The notes under the pieces were generated by a model that was not told where the DNA came from, made no database searches, and saw nothing but the letters and a program-made list of their open reading frames with translations. The position numbers were made by a program, and so were the translations under genes. Below, one piece after another: positions 28,595 to 36,091 of a stretch of DNA of 64,000 bases. The stretch is from CAZJRQ01 sp964548535 (GTDB taxonomy: Bacteria; Bacillota; Clostridia; Oscillospirales; Ruminococcaceae), in NCBI GenBank assembly GCA_964548535.1, contig CAZJRQ010000006.1:1-64000 (forward strand), given 5' to 3'. Positions within the stretch are counted from its first letter, which is position 1; each line of letters opens with the position of its first letter.

Positions 28595-29449
28595 ATGTCC
28601 ACTAAGATTATAATAAACTCAAATGAGGACGGAAAAAAACTCGGTGATGTTTTATTTAAAAGAGGAGTTTCCAGACGTTTGATTACCCGGCTAAAGCGTA
28701 TTGACGGCGGAATTGAATGTAACGGCTGTCATATTCGTACAATCGATATTGTAAAGTCTGGTGATGAGATAACTCTTAACGAGCATGATGAGAAAACACT
28801 TGAACCGAATTTTGATTTGGCTGTGGAGATTTTGTATGAGGATGAGAATTTGATTGTGTTCAACAAGCCGCCGCTTATGCCAGTACATCCGTCAATAAAA
28901 CATCAAGGGGATACGCTTGGCAACTTTTTTTCGGCGTACTGTGAAGGGCTTACATTTCGTCCAGTAAATCGGTTGGACAGGGATACTTCTGGCTGTGTTA
29001 TAGTTGCGAAAAATCAGTATAGTGCCCAGCATTTGCAAAGGTCTTTTGAAAAAACATATTATGCTATATGTCATGGTCACCCAGAAATTCAGGGCAGAAT
29101 TGATTTGCCTATAGCTAGAGAGAGCGATTCTATTATAAAGCGTCACATATCGCAAGACGGTCAGCCGTCGGTGACTAATTATAAAATTATCGGCATAAAT
29201 GAAAAATATTCGCTTGCGAAAATTAATCTTGAAACAGGCAGAACGCATCAAATCAGAGTGCATTTTTCTCATATAGGTTTTCCTTTAGCGGGCGATGATA
29301 TGTATGGCGGAACGCTTTTAGATTATAATAGACAGGCTTTGCATTGCAAGGATATTAGTTTTATTTCTCCTAAAAATGGAGAGAAAATTGTGGTAACGTC
29401 AGATTTTCCGAAAGATTTTAAGATTGAAACTTTTGGGAAGATTGATTGA
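28595..29449 (+). CDS. RluA family RNA pseudouridine synthase
   Basis: 284 aa: an N-terminal S4-like RNA-binding domain (residues about 10-75), then the RluA catalytic domain with RLDRDTSGCVIVAKN, whose second Asp is the catalytic residue, and TGRTHQIRVHFSHIG. It isomerises uridine in rRNA or tRNA; which position cannot be deduced among RluA/C/D types. The ATG at 28595 is chosen over one 12 bases upstream because it is coupled to a 15-codon leader frame with a strong ribosome binding site. Confidence 0.92.
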   Translation: MSTKIIINSNEDGKKLGDVLFKRGVSRRLITRLKRIDGGIECNGCHIRTIDIVKSGDEITLNEHDEKTLEPNFDLAVEILYEDENLIVFNKPPLMPVHPSIKHQGDTLGNFFSAYCEGLTFRPVNRLDRDTSGCVIVAKNQYSAQHLQRSFEKTYYAICHGHPEIQGRIDLPIARESDSIIKRHISQDGQPSVTNYKIIGINEKYSLAKINLETGRTHQIRVHFSHIGFPLAGDDMYGGTLLDYNRQALHCKDISFISPKNGEKIVVTSDFPKDFKIETFGKID

Positions 29450-29518
29450 TTTTTATTTTGTGAATCATTAAACTTTTATATTATTATGTTGAAAAAATTA
29501 TGTTAGGGAGGAATGTTT

Positions 29519-29998
29519 ATGGTAAGCATCAGAAAGGGGTTTACACTGGTTGAAATGATTGTTGTTATAGCGATTATCGGTGTTTTAGCAGCAATTCTTG
29601 TACCAGCGTTGTTGTACAACGTGAAAAAGTCAAAGCTTAAATCGGTTAATGCGAATGCTAAAACGTTATACAATTTGGTGAGTAATGGTTCGGCGGATTT
29701 AATAGCTGACAGTAAATCAGGCAAAATTATTGCCAGCGGTGCTGTGATTGACATTGTAAATTATACAATGTCGGCAGGCGGTGACACTTTAGCAGACACA
29801 GTTGTAAAGGGTTTAAAGGATAATGGTTCAGGTGCTGGTTTTATCACTTGGGGTGTTGAGGATGAAAGAATAACTTTTGCTCAATGGGCAGATGCTGCTG
29901 ATGATAAAATGGTTGGACAATGGCCTAATCCTGAAGATAGCATATTTGTTGAGCATACAATTGGTACATCTCAGTATAAAAAAGGTGTCGATAATTAA
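29519..29998 (+). CDS. Type IV pilin-like protein (prepilin)
   Basis: 159 aa. It has a class III prepilin signal, RKG then FTLVEMIVVIAIIGVLAAILVPA, with Glu at mature position 5, giving cleavage after Gly by prepilin peptidase. The rest is a soluble, glycine/alanine-rich domain with no cysteine. AGGGAGGA precedes the ATG at 29519. It ends in a terminator and no pilus ATPase, platform protein or peptidase is nearby, so assembly genes must be elsewhere. It may be a major or minor pilin; both are possible. Confidence 0.85.
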   Translation: MVSIRKGFTLVEMIVVIAIIGVLAAILVPALLYNVKKSKLKSVNANAKTLYNLVSNGSADLIADSKSGKIIASGAVIDIVNYTMSAGGDTLADTVVKGLKDNGSGAGFITWGVEDERITFAQWADAADDKMVGQWPNPEDSIFVEHTIGTSQYKKGVDN

Positions 29999-30008
29999 CT
30001 CAACTGAG

Positions 30009-30040
30009 AAGAGCAGTCATTTATTTGATTGCTCTTTTTT
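30009..30040 (+). terminator. Terminator of the pilin gene
   Basis: AAGAGCAGTCA paired with TGATTGCTCTT (one mismatch) then T run. Confidence 0.85.
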
Positions 30041-30064
30041 ATGTTAAAATTCACATAAGAACGC

Positions 30065-30098
30065 AAAAAAGCGGATTTCTATAAAAAGAAATCCGCTT
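30065..30098 (-). terminator. Terminator of cysK
   Basis: A perfect 12-bp stem AAGCGGATTTCT/AGAAATCCGCTT followed by a T run on the minus strand. Confidence 0.9.
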
Positions 30099-30125
30099 AA
30101 CATTTTTATTATCTGCTTTTATTTA

Positions 30126-31061
30126 TTATTCATCAAACAAAGCAGTTGAAAGATATCTGTCGCCTGTGTCTGGAAGAATTGCAAGAATTGTCTTGCCCTT
30201 GTTTTCTGGACGCTTAGCAATCTGTGAAGCTGCAAAAAGTGCTGCACCAGAAGAAATTCCTACTAGAATGCCCTCAGTTTTAGCAATCAAGTTGCCTGTT
30301 TTAAATGCGTCTTCATTAGCAACAGGGAAAACTTCATCATAAACTTTTGTGTCAAGAACTTCAGGTACAAATCCAGCACCGATTCCCTGAATTTTATGAG
30401 GACCGCCGTGACCCTTTGAAAGTACAGGAGATGATTCAGGCTCAACAGCAACAACCTTTACGTCAGGGTTCTTTGACTTTAGATATTGACCAACACCTGT
30501 AATTGTTCCGCCAGTGCCGACACCAGCAATGAAAATGTCAATCTTTCCGTCAGTGTCTTCCCAAATTTCAGGACCAGTTGTTTCAAGGTGAATTCTTGGA
30601 TTAGCAGCGTTTACAAACTGTCCCAAAATAACTGAATCTTCAATCTCATTGTTTAGCTCCTCAGCTTTAGCAATTGCACCAGGCATACCCTTTGCACCCT
30701 CAGTCAATACGATTTGTGCACCGTAAGCTTTAAGCATATTTCTTCTCTCAACGCTCATTGTTTCAGGCATTGTAAGAATTACCTTGTAGCCCTTTGAAAC
30801 ACCGATAGCTGACAAGCCGATACCAGTATTACCTGAAGTAGGCTCAATGATTGTAGCGCCTGGTTTTAGAAGACCGCTTTTTTCAGCGTCCTCAATCATT
30901 GACTTTGCAACTCTGTCCTTTACGCTTCCAGCAGGGTTAAAAGCCTCAAGCTTTGCCAAAATAGTAGTGTCCTTAACACCTAGAGTATCTGCAAGTTTTG
31001 AAACTTCAATGATAGGAGTTTTACCAACTAGTTGTGCTACGTTTTTATAAATGTTTGACAT
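30126..31061 (-). CDS. cysK: Cysteine synthase A (O-acetylserine sulfhydrylase)
   Basis: 311 aa. It makes cysteine from O-acetylserine and sulfide using pyridoxal phosphate. The PLP lysine is in NPAGSVKDRVA; the substrate loop is EPTSGNTGIGL; the phosphate loop GVGTGGTITGVG and the late GISSGAA are all present. The length is normal. It is monocistronic, with its own promoter and terminator. Identification as CysK rather than CysM rests on length and overall motif pattern. Confidence 0.95.
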   Translation of the reverse strand: MSNIYKNVAQLVGKTPIIEVSKLADTLGVKDTTILAKLEAFNPAGSVKDRVAKSMIEDAEKSGLLKPGATIIEPTSGNTGIGLSAIGVSKGYKVILTMPETMSVERRNMLKAYGAQIVLTEGAKGMPGAIAKAEELNNEIEDSVILGQFVNAANPRIHLETTGPEIWEDTDGKIDIFIAGVGTGGTITGVGQYLKSKNPDVKVVAVEPESSPVLSKGHGGPHKIQGIGAGFVPEVLDTKVYDEVFPVANEDAFKTGNLIAKTEGILVGISSGAALFAASQIAKRPENKGKTILAILPDTGDRYLSTALFDE

Positions 31062-31116
31062 AAAATCAATCCTTTCAAATTTAAAAAGAATATTGTGTTT
31101 GTGTTTTCTTTATTAT

Positions 31117-31145
31117 AATATACTCCTACTTTCATACAATGTCAA
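31117..31145 (-). promoter_or_regulatory. Promoter of cysK
   Basis: On the minus strand: TTGACA, 17-base spacer, TATATT, upstream of cysK. No obvious T-box or S-box leader is present. Confidence 0.7.
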
Positions 31146-31303
31146 TAGGAATTATATGTTTTCGTCACTTTGCACAAAAAACGAGCGTGTAAATTTAGCA
31201 TTACAACTGAATATTTCACAGAATTTTATTACAATTTCATAGTAAAGCACTTTATTATATAAATCTTAAATCCATTATAAAGTCTGTTTGTTAATAAATC
31301 ATG

Positions 31304-32014
31304 TTAATTTAGTGTGTATTCGATAATGCAAAAAGATTTTCCGTCATCACCTTGTAAATCTACTGACAAATTATTTGAATAGCTGTACACTTTGGGTGTA
31401 ATTACGTCATTATATTTAGCTGGTTTTTTGTATTCGCAACGAATTCTGCCCACTTTTTTATCATCAGGTAGATATTCATCTGCAATATCAATATACCTCG
31501 CATTATTGGTATGATTATTCATATCAAGCTGATATTTTTTAATTTTAACCTGTTCAAATATAGTCGGTTCAGTGTCAGGCAGAGCGATTTTTCGAGGAGT
31601 ATATTCCATTTCAAAAGCAGGGTTAAGCTTGATTTTTGCGAGCGTTTCCTTTGGTATTTGCATTGGCCGAGCAGTCTCTAAATTCATAAACGCACCAGTT
31701 GAGTAGGAAATAGCACATGGCTTTTCGTTCTCATCAAAAATAATCGTGTTACGAAAACCGTACATTCTACGGCAGTCATACGTCCATGTTTTTAAATGAA
31801 CACGCTCACCATATTTCGGCTTGCGTATAATATCGGTCTGTCGTGACACCAAAAACATTCCGCAGTTTTGCTCCTCGAAAAAAGGTGCTAAAACTGGATG
31901 TGTGTCAAGATGAAAAATACTGCAATCCTGCAAAAAATCGACAATAGTGCTGTTCCTAAGACAGCCATCTGAACCTATGTTACTGCATTTAACAGTTCTG
32001 TACATTTCAAACAA
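31304..32014 (-). CDS. Acyl-ACP thioesterase
   Basis: 236 aa, acyl-[acyl-carrier-protein] thioesterase family with a double hot-dog fold. The N-terminal hot-dog contains the typical FLQDCSIFHLD and GMFLVSRQTDI; the active-site segment in the C-terminal half is DMNNHTNNARYIDIADE, holding the conserved Asn and His. It releases free fatty acids from ACP in the cytoplasm. The TTG start follows GGAGGA. It follows a membrane protein gene by 16 bp, probably one operon. Confidence 0.88.
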   Translation of the reverse strand: MFEMYRTVKCSNIGSDGCLRNSTIVDFLQDCSIFHLDTHPVLAPFFEEQNCGMFLVSRQTDIIRKPKYGERVHLKTWTYDCRRMYGFRNTIIFDENEKPCAISYSTGAFMNLETARPMQIPKETLAKIKLNPAFEMEYTPRKIALPDTEPTIFEQVKIKKYQLDMNNHTNNARYIDIADEYLPDDKKVGRIRCEYKKPAKYNDVITPKVYSYSNNLSVDLQGDDGKSFCIIEYTLN

Positions 32015-32030
32015 TGATATTCCTCCAAAA

Positions 32031-32726
32031 TTAAAATTCTTGTTCCATATATTGTTTCAATTCCTCAATTAAAACATCGTTATCATCATAAAGTTTAGGA
32101 AAGTCTTGATTTATTTTTATTTTATTAGTTTGTACTTTTATACGAAAGCTATGATTACGCTCTTTTAACCAAAAGACTTTTTCTATCCTTTGTCCAATAT
32201 GATAGAGATTTTCAGGACAAGTTTCCATGATTTTTTCAATAAAATTGCTTCTGACAAAATAGTCAATTCTTTCAGCCTCAATTTTACTTGATTTTATACT
32301 AGGGTTTGAAACAAAGCTTAATGCATAAAGGATTAACTCATTAACAGAACCAATATGCTCTTTTTTATCAGCTGGTAAATTGTTATAAATGTTTTGAAAA
32401 GGAGGACTGTTGTAATTAACAAGCCATATAAATCCATTCTCATCACGAACAAAAATCCAATCAGCTGTATTGCTTTTCAAACCTTTTTTCGACGCAAAGC
32501 AGGCAATCCAAATTGCGCATAAAATTAGGAAAATGAAACCAGCCCACTGTGCTAAATACTCATTAGAATTCGTAAGAACTGTAGGTAAATACAAAAAGAA
32601 AAAGTTAAGCAAAAATACAAAGATTATGCTGAGCAAAAGGGCAATGCCTACAATTTTATATATGTTTACTAAGGATTTTGTTCCGAGTTTCTCTTTAACA
32701 TCTTTTCTGTGCCATATTTTATACAA
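32031..32726 (-). CDS. Hypothetical membrane protein
   Basis: About 231 aa, not recognised. Two hydrophobic helices lie near the N-terminus (IVGIALLLSIIFVFLLNFFF and WAGFIFLILCAIWIACF), followed by a soluble domain of about 150 residues rich in Lys, Glu and Asn. The TTG start at 32726 is chosen because GAGG lies eight bases upstream; the frame is open for another 17 codons but without a binding site. It lies directly upstream of the thioesterase gene. Confidence 0.6.
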   Translation of the reverse strand: MYKIWHRKDVKEKLGTKSLVNIYKIVGIALLLSIIFVFLLNFFFLYLPTVLTNSNEYLAQWAGFIFLILCAIWIACFASKKGLKSNTADWIFVRDENGFIWLVNYNSPPFQNIYNNLPADKKEHIGSVNELILYALSFVSNPSIKSSKIEAERIDYFVRSNFIEKIMETCPENLYHIGQRIEKVFWLKERNHSFRIKVQTNKIKINQDFPKLYDDNDVLIEELKQYMEQEF

Positions 32727-32895
32727 TATAAAAACCTCAATTCTTTGTTTAATATACATAATTTGCAATTGTGTCAATTTGAATCAAGTAATGATAAAAT
32801 GTTAACAAACTAAATACAGAAATATATTTTAATTATACACTTAATATTGCATAAAGTCAAGGCGGTTTTTTTGTACATATTTTTGGCTAAATGAG

Positions 32896-32924
32896 TTGAA
32901 TTTTTTGTGTATTTATGCTATAAT
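32896..32924 (+). promoter_or_regulatory. Promoter of the phenylacetate-CoA ligase gene
   Basis: TTGAAT, 17-base spacer, TATAAT, 33 bases before the start codon. Confidence 0.75.
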
Positions 32925-32957
32925 ATTAAGAGTTTTTACGTATTAAGGAGAATGAAT

Positions 32958-34256
32958 ATGTTTTTTCAAAAAGATATCGAAACCATGCCACGTGCAGAAA
33001 TTGAGAATTTACAGCTTCAAAAGCTAAAATATTTGGTGAAATACTGTATGGACAACGTTCCGTTTTATAATAAAAGGCTTAGCGAAGCTGGTATAAGTGC
33101 CGATAAAATCAAGGTTTTATCAGACATTCAGTATATTCCGATGACAACAAAAGCGGATATGCGTGATAATTATCCGTTCAATCTTTTTGCCGTGCCGATG
33201 AAGAAAATCACAAGAATTCATGCGTCGTCAGGTACAACAGGAAAGCCGACAGTAGTAGGATACACCGAGAGTGACTTGGATATGTGGGGCGATTGCGTTG
33301 CCAGATTAGTTATGGCAGCAGGAGCGAGCGACGAAACGATAGTGCAGATTGCATTTGGATACGGGCTTTTTACAGGAGCTTTGGGACTTCATTACGGGCT
33401 TGAGAAAATTGGTGCGACAATAATTCCGACATCAAGCGGAAACACAGAAAAGCAGATTATGCTAATGCAGGATTTTGGCACAGATACGCTGGTGTCGACG
33501 CCGTCATATGCTCAATACATAGGTGAAAAAGCGCGTGAAATGGGCGTTATTGATAATATAAACTTAAAGCTTGGGTTGCTAGGTTCAGAGGGTTGCACTC
33601 CTGAAATGCGCACTCAAATTGAGAAAACTTTAGGACTTTTTGTAACTGATAATTACGGCATGAGTGAACTTATGGGGCCTGGAGTATCTGGCGAATGCAC
33701 CGAGCGTGACGGTATGCATATTAACGAGGATCATTTTTATGCTGAGGTAATAAATCCTAAAACTGGTGAGGTAATGCCTAAGGGTGAAGAGGGTGAGCTT
33801 GTTATAACGACTCTTTCTAAGGAAGGTATTCCGCTTTTACGTTATCGCACAAAGGACATTACGCAGATTAATTACGACACTTGCAAGTGCGGACGAACTT
33901 TTGCAAGAATGGCAAAACCGCGCGGACGTTCGGACGATATGCTGAAAATTCGTGGTGTAAACGTGTTCCCATCGCAGATTGAAACTGTGCTTATGGGCTT
34001 TGAGCAGATTGCACCGCATTACGAGCTGGTTTTGACAAGGGAGAATTTCACCGATCATCTTGAAGTTAGAGTTGAGTTGTCGGACAAGTCAAACAGTATT
34101 TTGGATAATTTTCCACAGCTTGAACAGTTACACAAAGACATTCGCCACAGCATGAAAACTGTTTTAGGAATTGACACAAAAATCACAATTGTTGGCAACA
34201 AGACTTTAAAGAGATTTCAAGGCAAAGCACAGCGAATCACCGACCTCCGCTCCTAG
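32958..34256 (+). CDS. Phenylacetate-CoA ligase
   Basis: 432 aa, short adenylate-forming ligase of the PaaK type. Motifs: HASSGTTGKPTVVGYT (nucleotide loop), the NYGMSELMGPGV segment, EGELVITTL, LRYRTKDIT, RSDDMLKIRGVNVFPSQIE and the C-terminal catalytic Lys region (LKRFQGKAQRI). It activates an aryl-acetate or similar acid to its CoA thioester via AMP. In gut clostridia such enzymes often act on indole- or phenyl-acetate produced from amino acids. ATG at 32958 follows AAGGAG. The stop codon lies inside the end of an interspersed repeat (TCCTAGCC). Confidence 0.9.
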   Translation: MFFQKDIETMPRAEIENLQLQKLKYLVKYCMDNVPFYNKRLSEAGISADKIKVLSDIQYIPMTTKADMRDNYPFNLFAVPMKKITRIHASSGTTGKPTVVGYTESDLDMWGDCVARLVMAAGASDETIVQIAFGYGLFTGALGLHYGLEKIGATIIPTSSGNTEKQIMLMQDFGTDTLVSTPSYAQYIGEKAREMGVIDNINLKLGLLGSEGCTPEMRTQIEKTLGLFVTDNYGMSELMGPGVSGECTERDGMHINEDHFYAEVINPKTGEVMPKGEEGELVITTLSKEGIPLLRYRTKDITQINYDTCKCGRTFARMAKPRGRSDDMLKIRGVNVFPSQIETVLMGFEQIAPHYELVLTRENFTDHLEVRVELSDKSNSILDNFPQLEQLHKDIRHSMKTVLGIDTKITIVGNKTLKRFQGKAQRITDLRS

Positions 34257-34325
34257 CCAGGGGTGTGCTCAAGCTCTTGCTTACAAGAGCTAAGACCCCT
34301 ATCACGCAATCGCTCGTACCTCGCT
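34249..34325 (+). repeat. MITE-like repeat, left half (copy B)
   Basis: Begins with the end sequence TCCTAGCCAGGGG, which includes the ligase gene stop. Contains GGGGT/ACCCC around a perfect 8-bp hairpin AGCTCTTG-CTTA-CAAGAGCT, then a CGCTCGT-CCTCGCTCG tract. The same layout recurs at 35829-35912. Confidence 0.8.
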
Positions 34326-34399
34326 CGACTTACTTTGTTTGGTTCGAATACGCGTGGTGACAAAATAACTAGGACGAACTAAAAATATTTAATACTATA

Positions 34400-34442
34400 A
34401 AATAAAGCAGGGCTGAATTTGAAATTCGTTCCTGCTTTATTT
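34400..34442 (+). terminator. Inverted repeat / likely terminator
   Basis: AAATAAAGCAGG paired with CCTGCTTTATTT, inside the spacer between the two repeat halves. Confidence 0.7.
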
Positions 34443-34559
34443 ATGTAACAAGCATATTAACTCCCATAAGCCGCGTCCTGAGTAACACAAAGTCATTATA
34501 ACCAGTAAACTATACATGATGTGATGGATGATTTAGGTTTATAAAAAATCAAAATATAG

Positions 34560-34593
34560 AAAAGGTAAAGCCGTAATCAGCTTTACCTTTTTG
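34560..34593. terminator. Inverted repeat / likely terminator
   Basis: AAAGGTAAAGC paired with GCTTTACCTTT, with T or A runs on both sides; it may serve either convergent gene. Confidence 0.75.
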
Positions 34594-34616
34594 TAAAATA
34601 TTAACCGAAACAAATT

Positions 34617-34711
34617 ATCACAAACCTTACCCCGAGCAACATACCGTTGCCATAACCAGTAAACTTTATGCGAGGGCATTGCGCCGTCCGCGCTAGGACC
34701 GTGCCCCTGGT
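34617..34711 (+). repeat. MITE-like repeat, right half (copy B)
   Basis: Core 34645-34699 matches copy A and C at about 51 of 55 positions; similarity continues leftwards into ACAAACC...ACCCCGA. The right end (GTGCCCCTGGTAGGA) is close to the inverted complement of the left end at 34251. Confidence 0.85.
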
Positions 34712-34719
34712 AGGACAGG

Positions 34720-35403
34720 TTAGTCGTTTAGTTCGTCAATAATTGAATCGCTGCTGAGGAATGAGTAAACAACAGATGCCAACATTCCACCGATTAGTGG
34801 AGCAACTATAAATACCCATACGTTTGAAAGAGCGTCGCCGCCTACGAATAGTGCAGGTCCTAAACTTCTTGCAGGATTAACTGATGTTCCAGTAAAGTGG
34901 ATTCCGAAAATGTGTACAAGTGTCAAAGTAAGTCCGATTACGATTCCAGCTACGGAGCTGTTTTCTTTCTTTGATGTAACACCCAAAATTGCTATCACGA
35001 AAACAAAAGTCAAAATAACTTCAACGGTTATAGATTTACCAACGTTGTTGTCATATAGAGCATTAGCACCTAATCCAGTGTCCTTACCAACAAGTGCAGA
35101 AAGAATAGCAGAACCAGTAATCGCACCAGCAAATTGAGCAATTAAATAACCGATATAATCCTTTGCAGTCATTTTTTTAGAAAGCAGCATAGCAGTTGAA
35201 ACAGCTGGATTAATATGACATCCTGAGATGTTTCCAATAGAATATGCCATAGCAACGATAACTAAGCCGAAAGCTAAAGCGGTTAGCAGATAGCCAGTAC
35301 CTTGTTCAGCAGATGCACCTAGAACCGCAGGAACACCGCAAGCAATAAGAGTTAGCATCATAGTTCCGATAAATTCAGCTAGATATTTTCTGATTGATTC
35401 CAT
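34720..35403 (-). CDS. MIP family aquaporin
   Basis: 227 aa, six hydrophobic segments with the two half-helices CHINPAVS and TSVNPARS, the paired NPA motifs that form the pore. The residues around them resemble water channels of the AqpZ type more than glycerol facilitators: the second loop lacks the Asp that follows NPAR in GlpF (NPARS here). It would pass water and perhaps small solutes. The stop codon lies five bases from a repeat end. It is monocistronic. Confidence 0.9.
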   Translation of the reverse strand: MESIRKYLAEFIGTMMLTLIACGVPAVLGASAEQGTGYLLTALAFGLVIVAMAYSIGNISGCHINPAVSTAMLLSKKMTAKDYIGYLIAQFAGAITGSAILSALVGKDTGLGANALYDNNVGKSITVEVILTFVFVIAILGVTSKKENSSVAGIVIGLTLTLVHIFGIHFTGTSVNPARSLGPALFVGGDALSNVWVFIVAPLIGGMLASVVYSFLSSDSIIDELND

Positions 35404-35582
35404 AAAAAACCTCCTAAATATTTCATTTTAAAATTGCCGAAACAGCTCATAAATTAGCTATTGAAAATAGTATACCACTAAAGGGTACTATTGTCAATAA
35501 GTGAACAAGTGCAATTCATGTTTTTAATAATATGCCCAAAAAAGCGCGAATTTATTAGTTATATTTGCCCTTGTAAAAGTAA

Positions 35583-35613
35583 AAAAAGCAGTTGGAACAT
35601 AATTTCAACTGCT
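35583..35613. terminator. Inverted repeat in the aquaporin upstream region
   Basis: AGCAGTTG paired with CAACTGCT. A weaker pair GTGGA/TCCAC lies at about 35764-35787. Their roles are unclear, since neither directly follows a coding end. Confidence 0.5.
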
Positions 35614-35828
35614 GATGTATTTAATGTGTATTTGTAAAAACTAGTTGTTCAAATAGCTCAACTGAGTAACGTTTAGTATGATGATTATTCTAAATCTATC
35701 TTTAAGTAATCGCTAGAATTGTCACGTGAGTTGAATTAATTAGTAATTTAGCAAAAATAAAAGTGGAACATATAAAATGCTCCACCTAATATTAAATATT
35801 AAAACTTGCTATTTATAAACACCAACCG

Positions 35829-35912
35829 CGAGCCAGGGGCGTGCCAAAGTTCTTGCTTACAAGAGCTAAGACCCCAGTCCCATTATCGCTCGTTCCTCGC
35901 TCGTGATTGGTG
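35829..35912 (+). repeat. MITE-like repeat, left half (copy C)
   Basis: Starts GAGCCAGGGGCGTGCC; hairpin AGTTCTTG-CTTA-CAAGAGCT, where one stem position is U-G instead of C-G in copy B, so pairing is kept. GGGG/CCCC encloses it. Confidence 0.8.
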
Positions 35913-35981
35913 TTTATAGCATAATCAGCGTCACAACTGCGTGATTTATGGACGTTTATAAATCTTTGATGTGAAAAATAA

Positions 35982-36091
35982 GCTACCACAAACCACACCC
36001 CGAACAACATAACGTTACCATAACCAGTAACTTTTATGCGAGGGCATCGCGCCGTCCGCGCTAGGACCCAGGGGCACGCCCCTGCTAGGAT
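35982..36091 (+). repeat. MITE-like repeat, right half (copy C)
   Basis: Core 36013-36067 is identical to bases 1-55. The right end has a CAGGGGC-ACG-GCCCCTG-type hairpin and TGCTAGGA, the inverted match of the left end at 35831. The lysS stop codon (36085-36087) is in it. Confidence 0.85.

Noticed and set aside
35813..36010. 65-codon open frame inside the repeat copy C
   Set aside because: It lies in the structured repeat, lacks a ribosome binding site and is not conserved in copy B.
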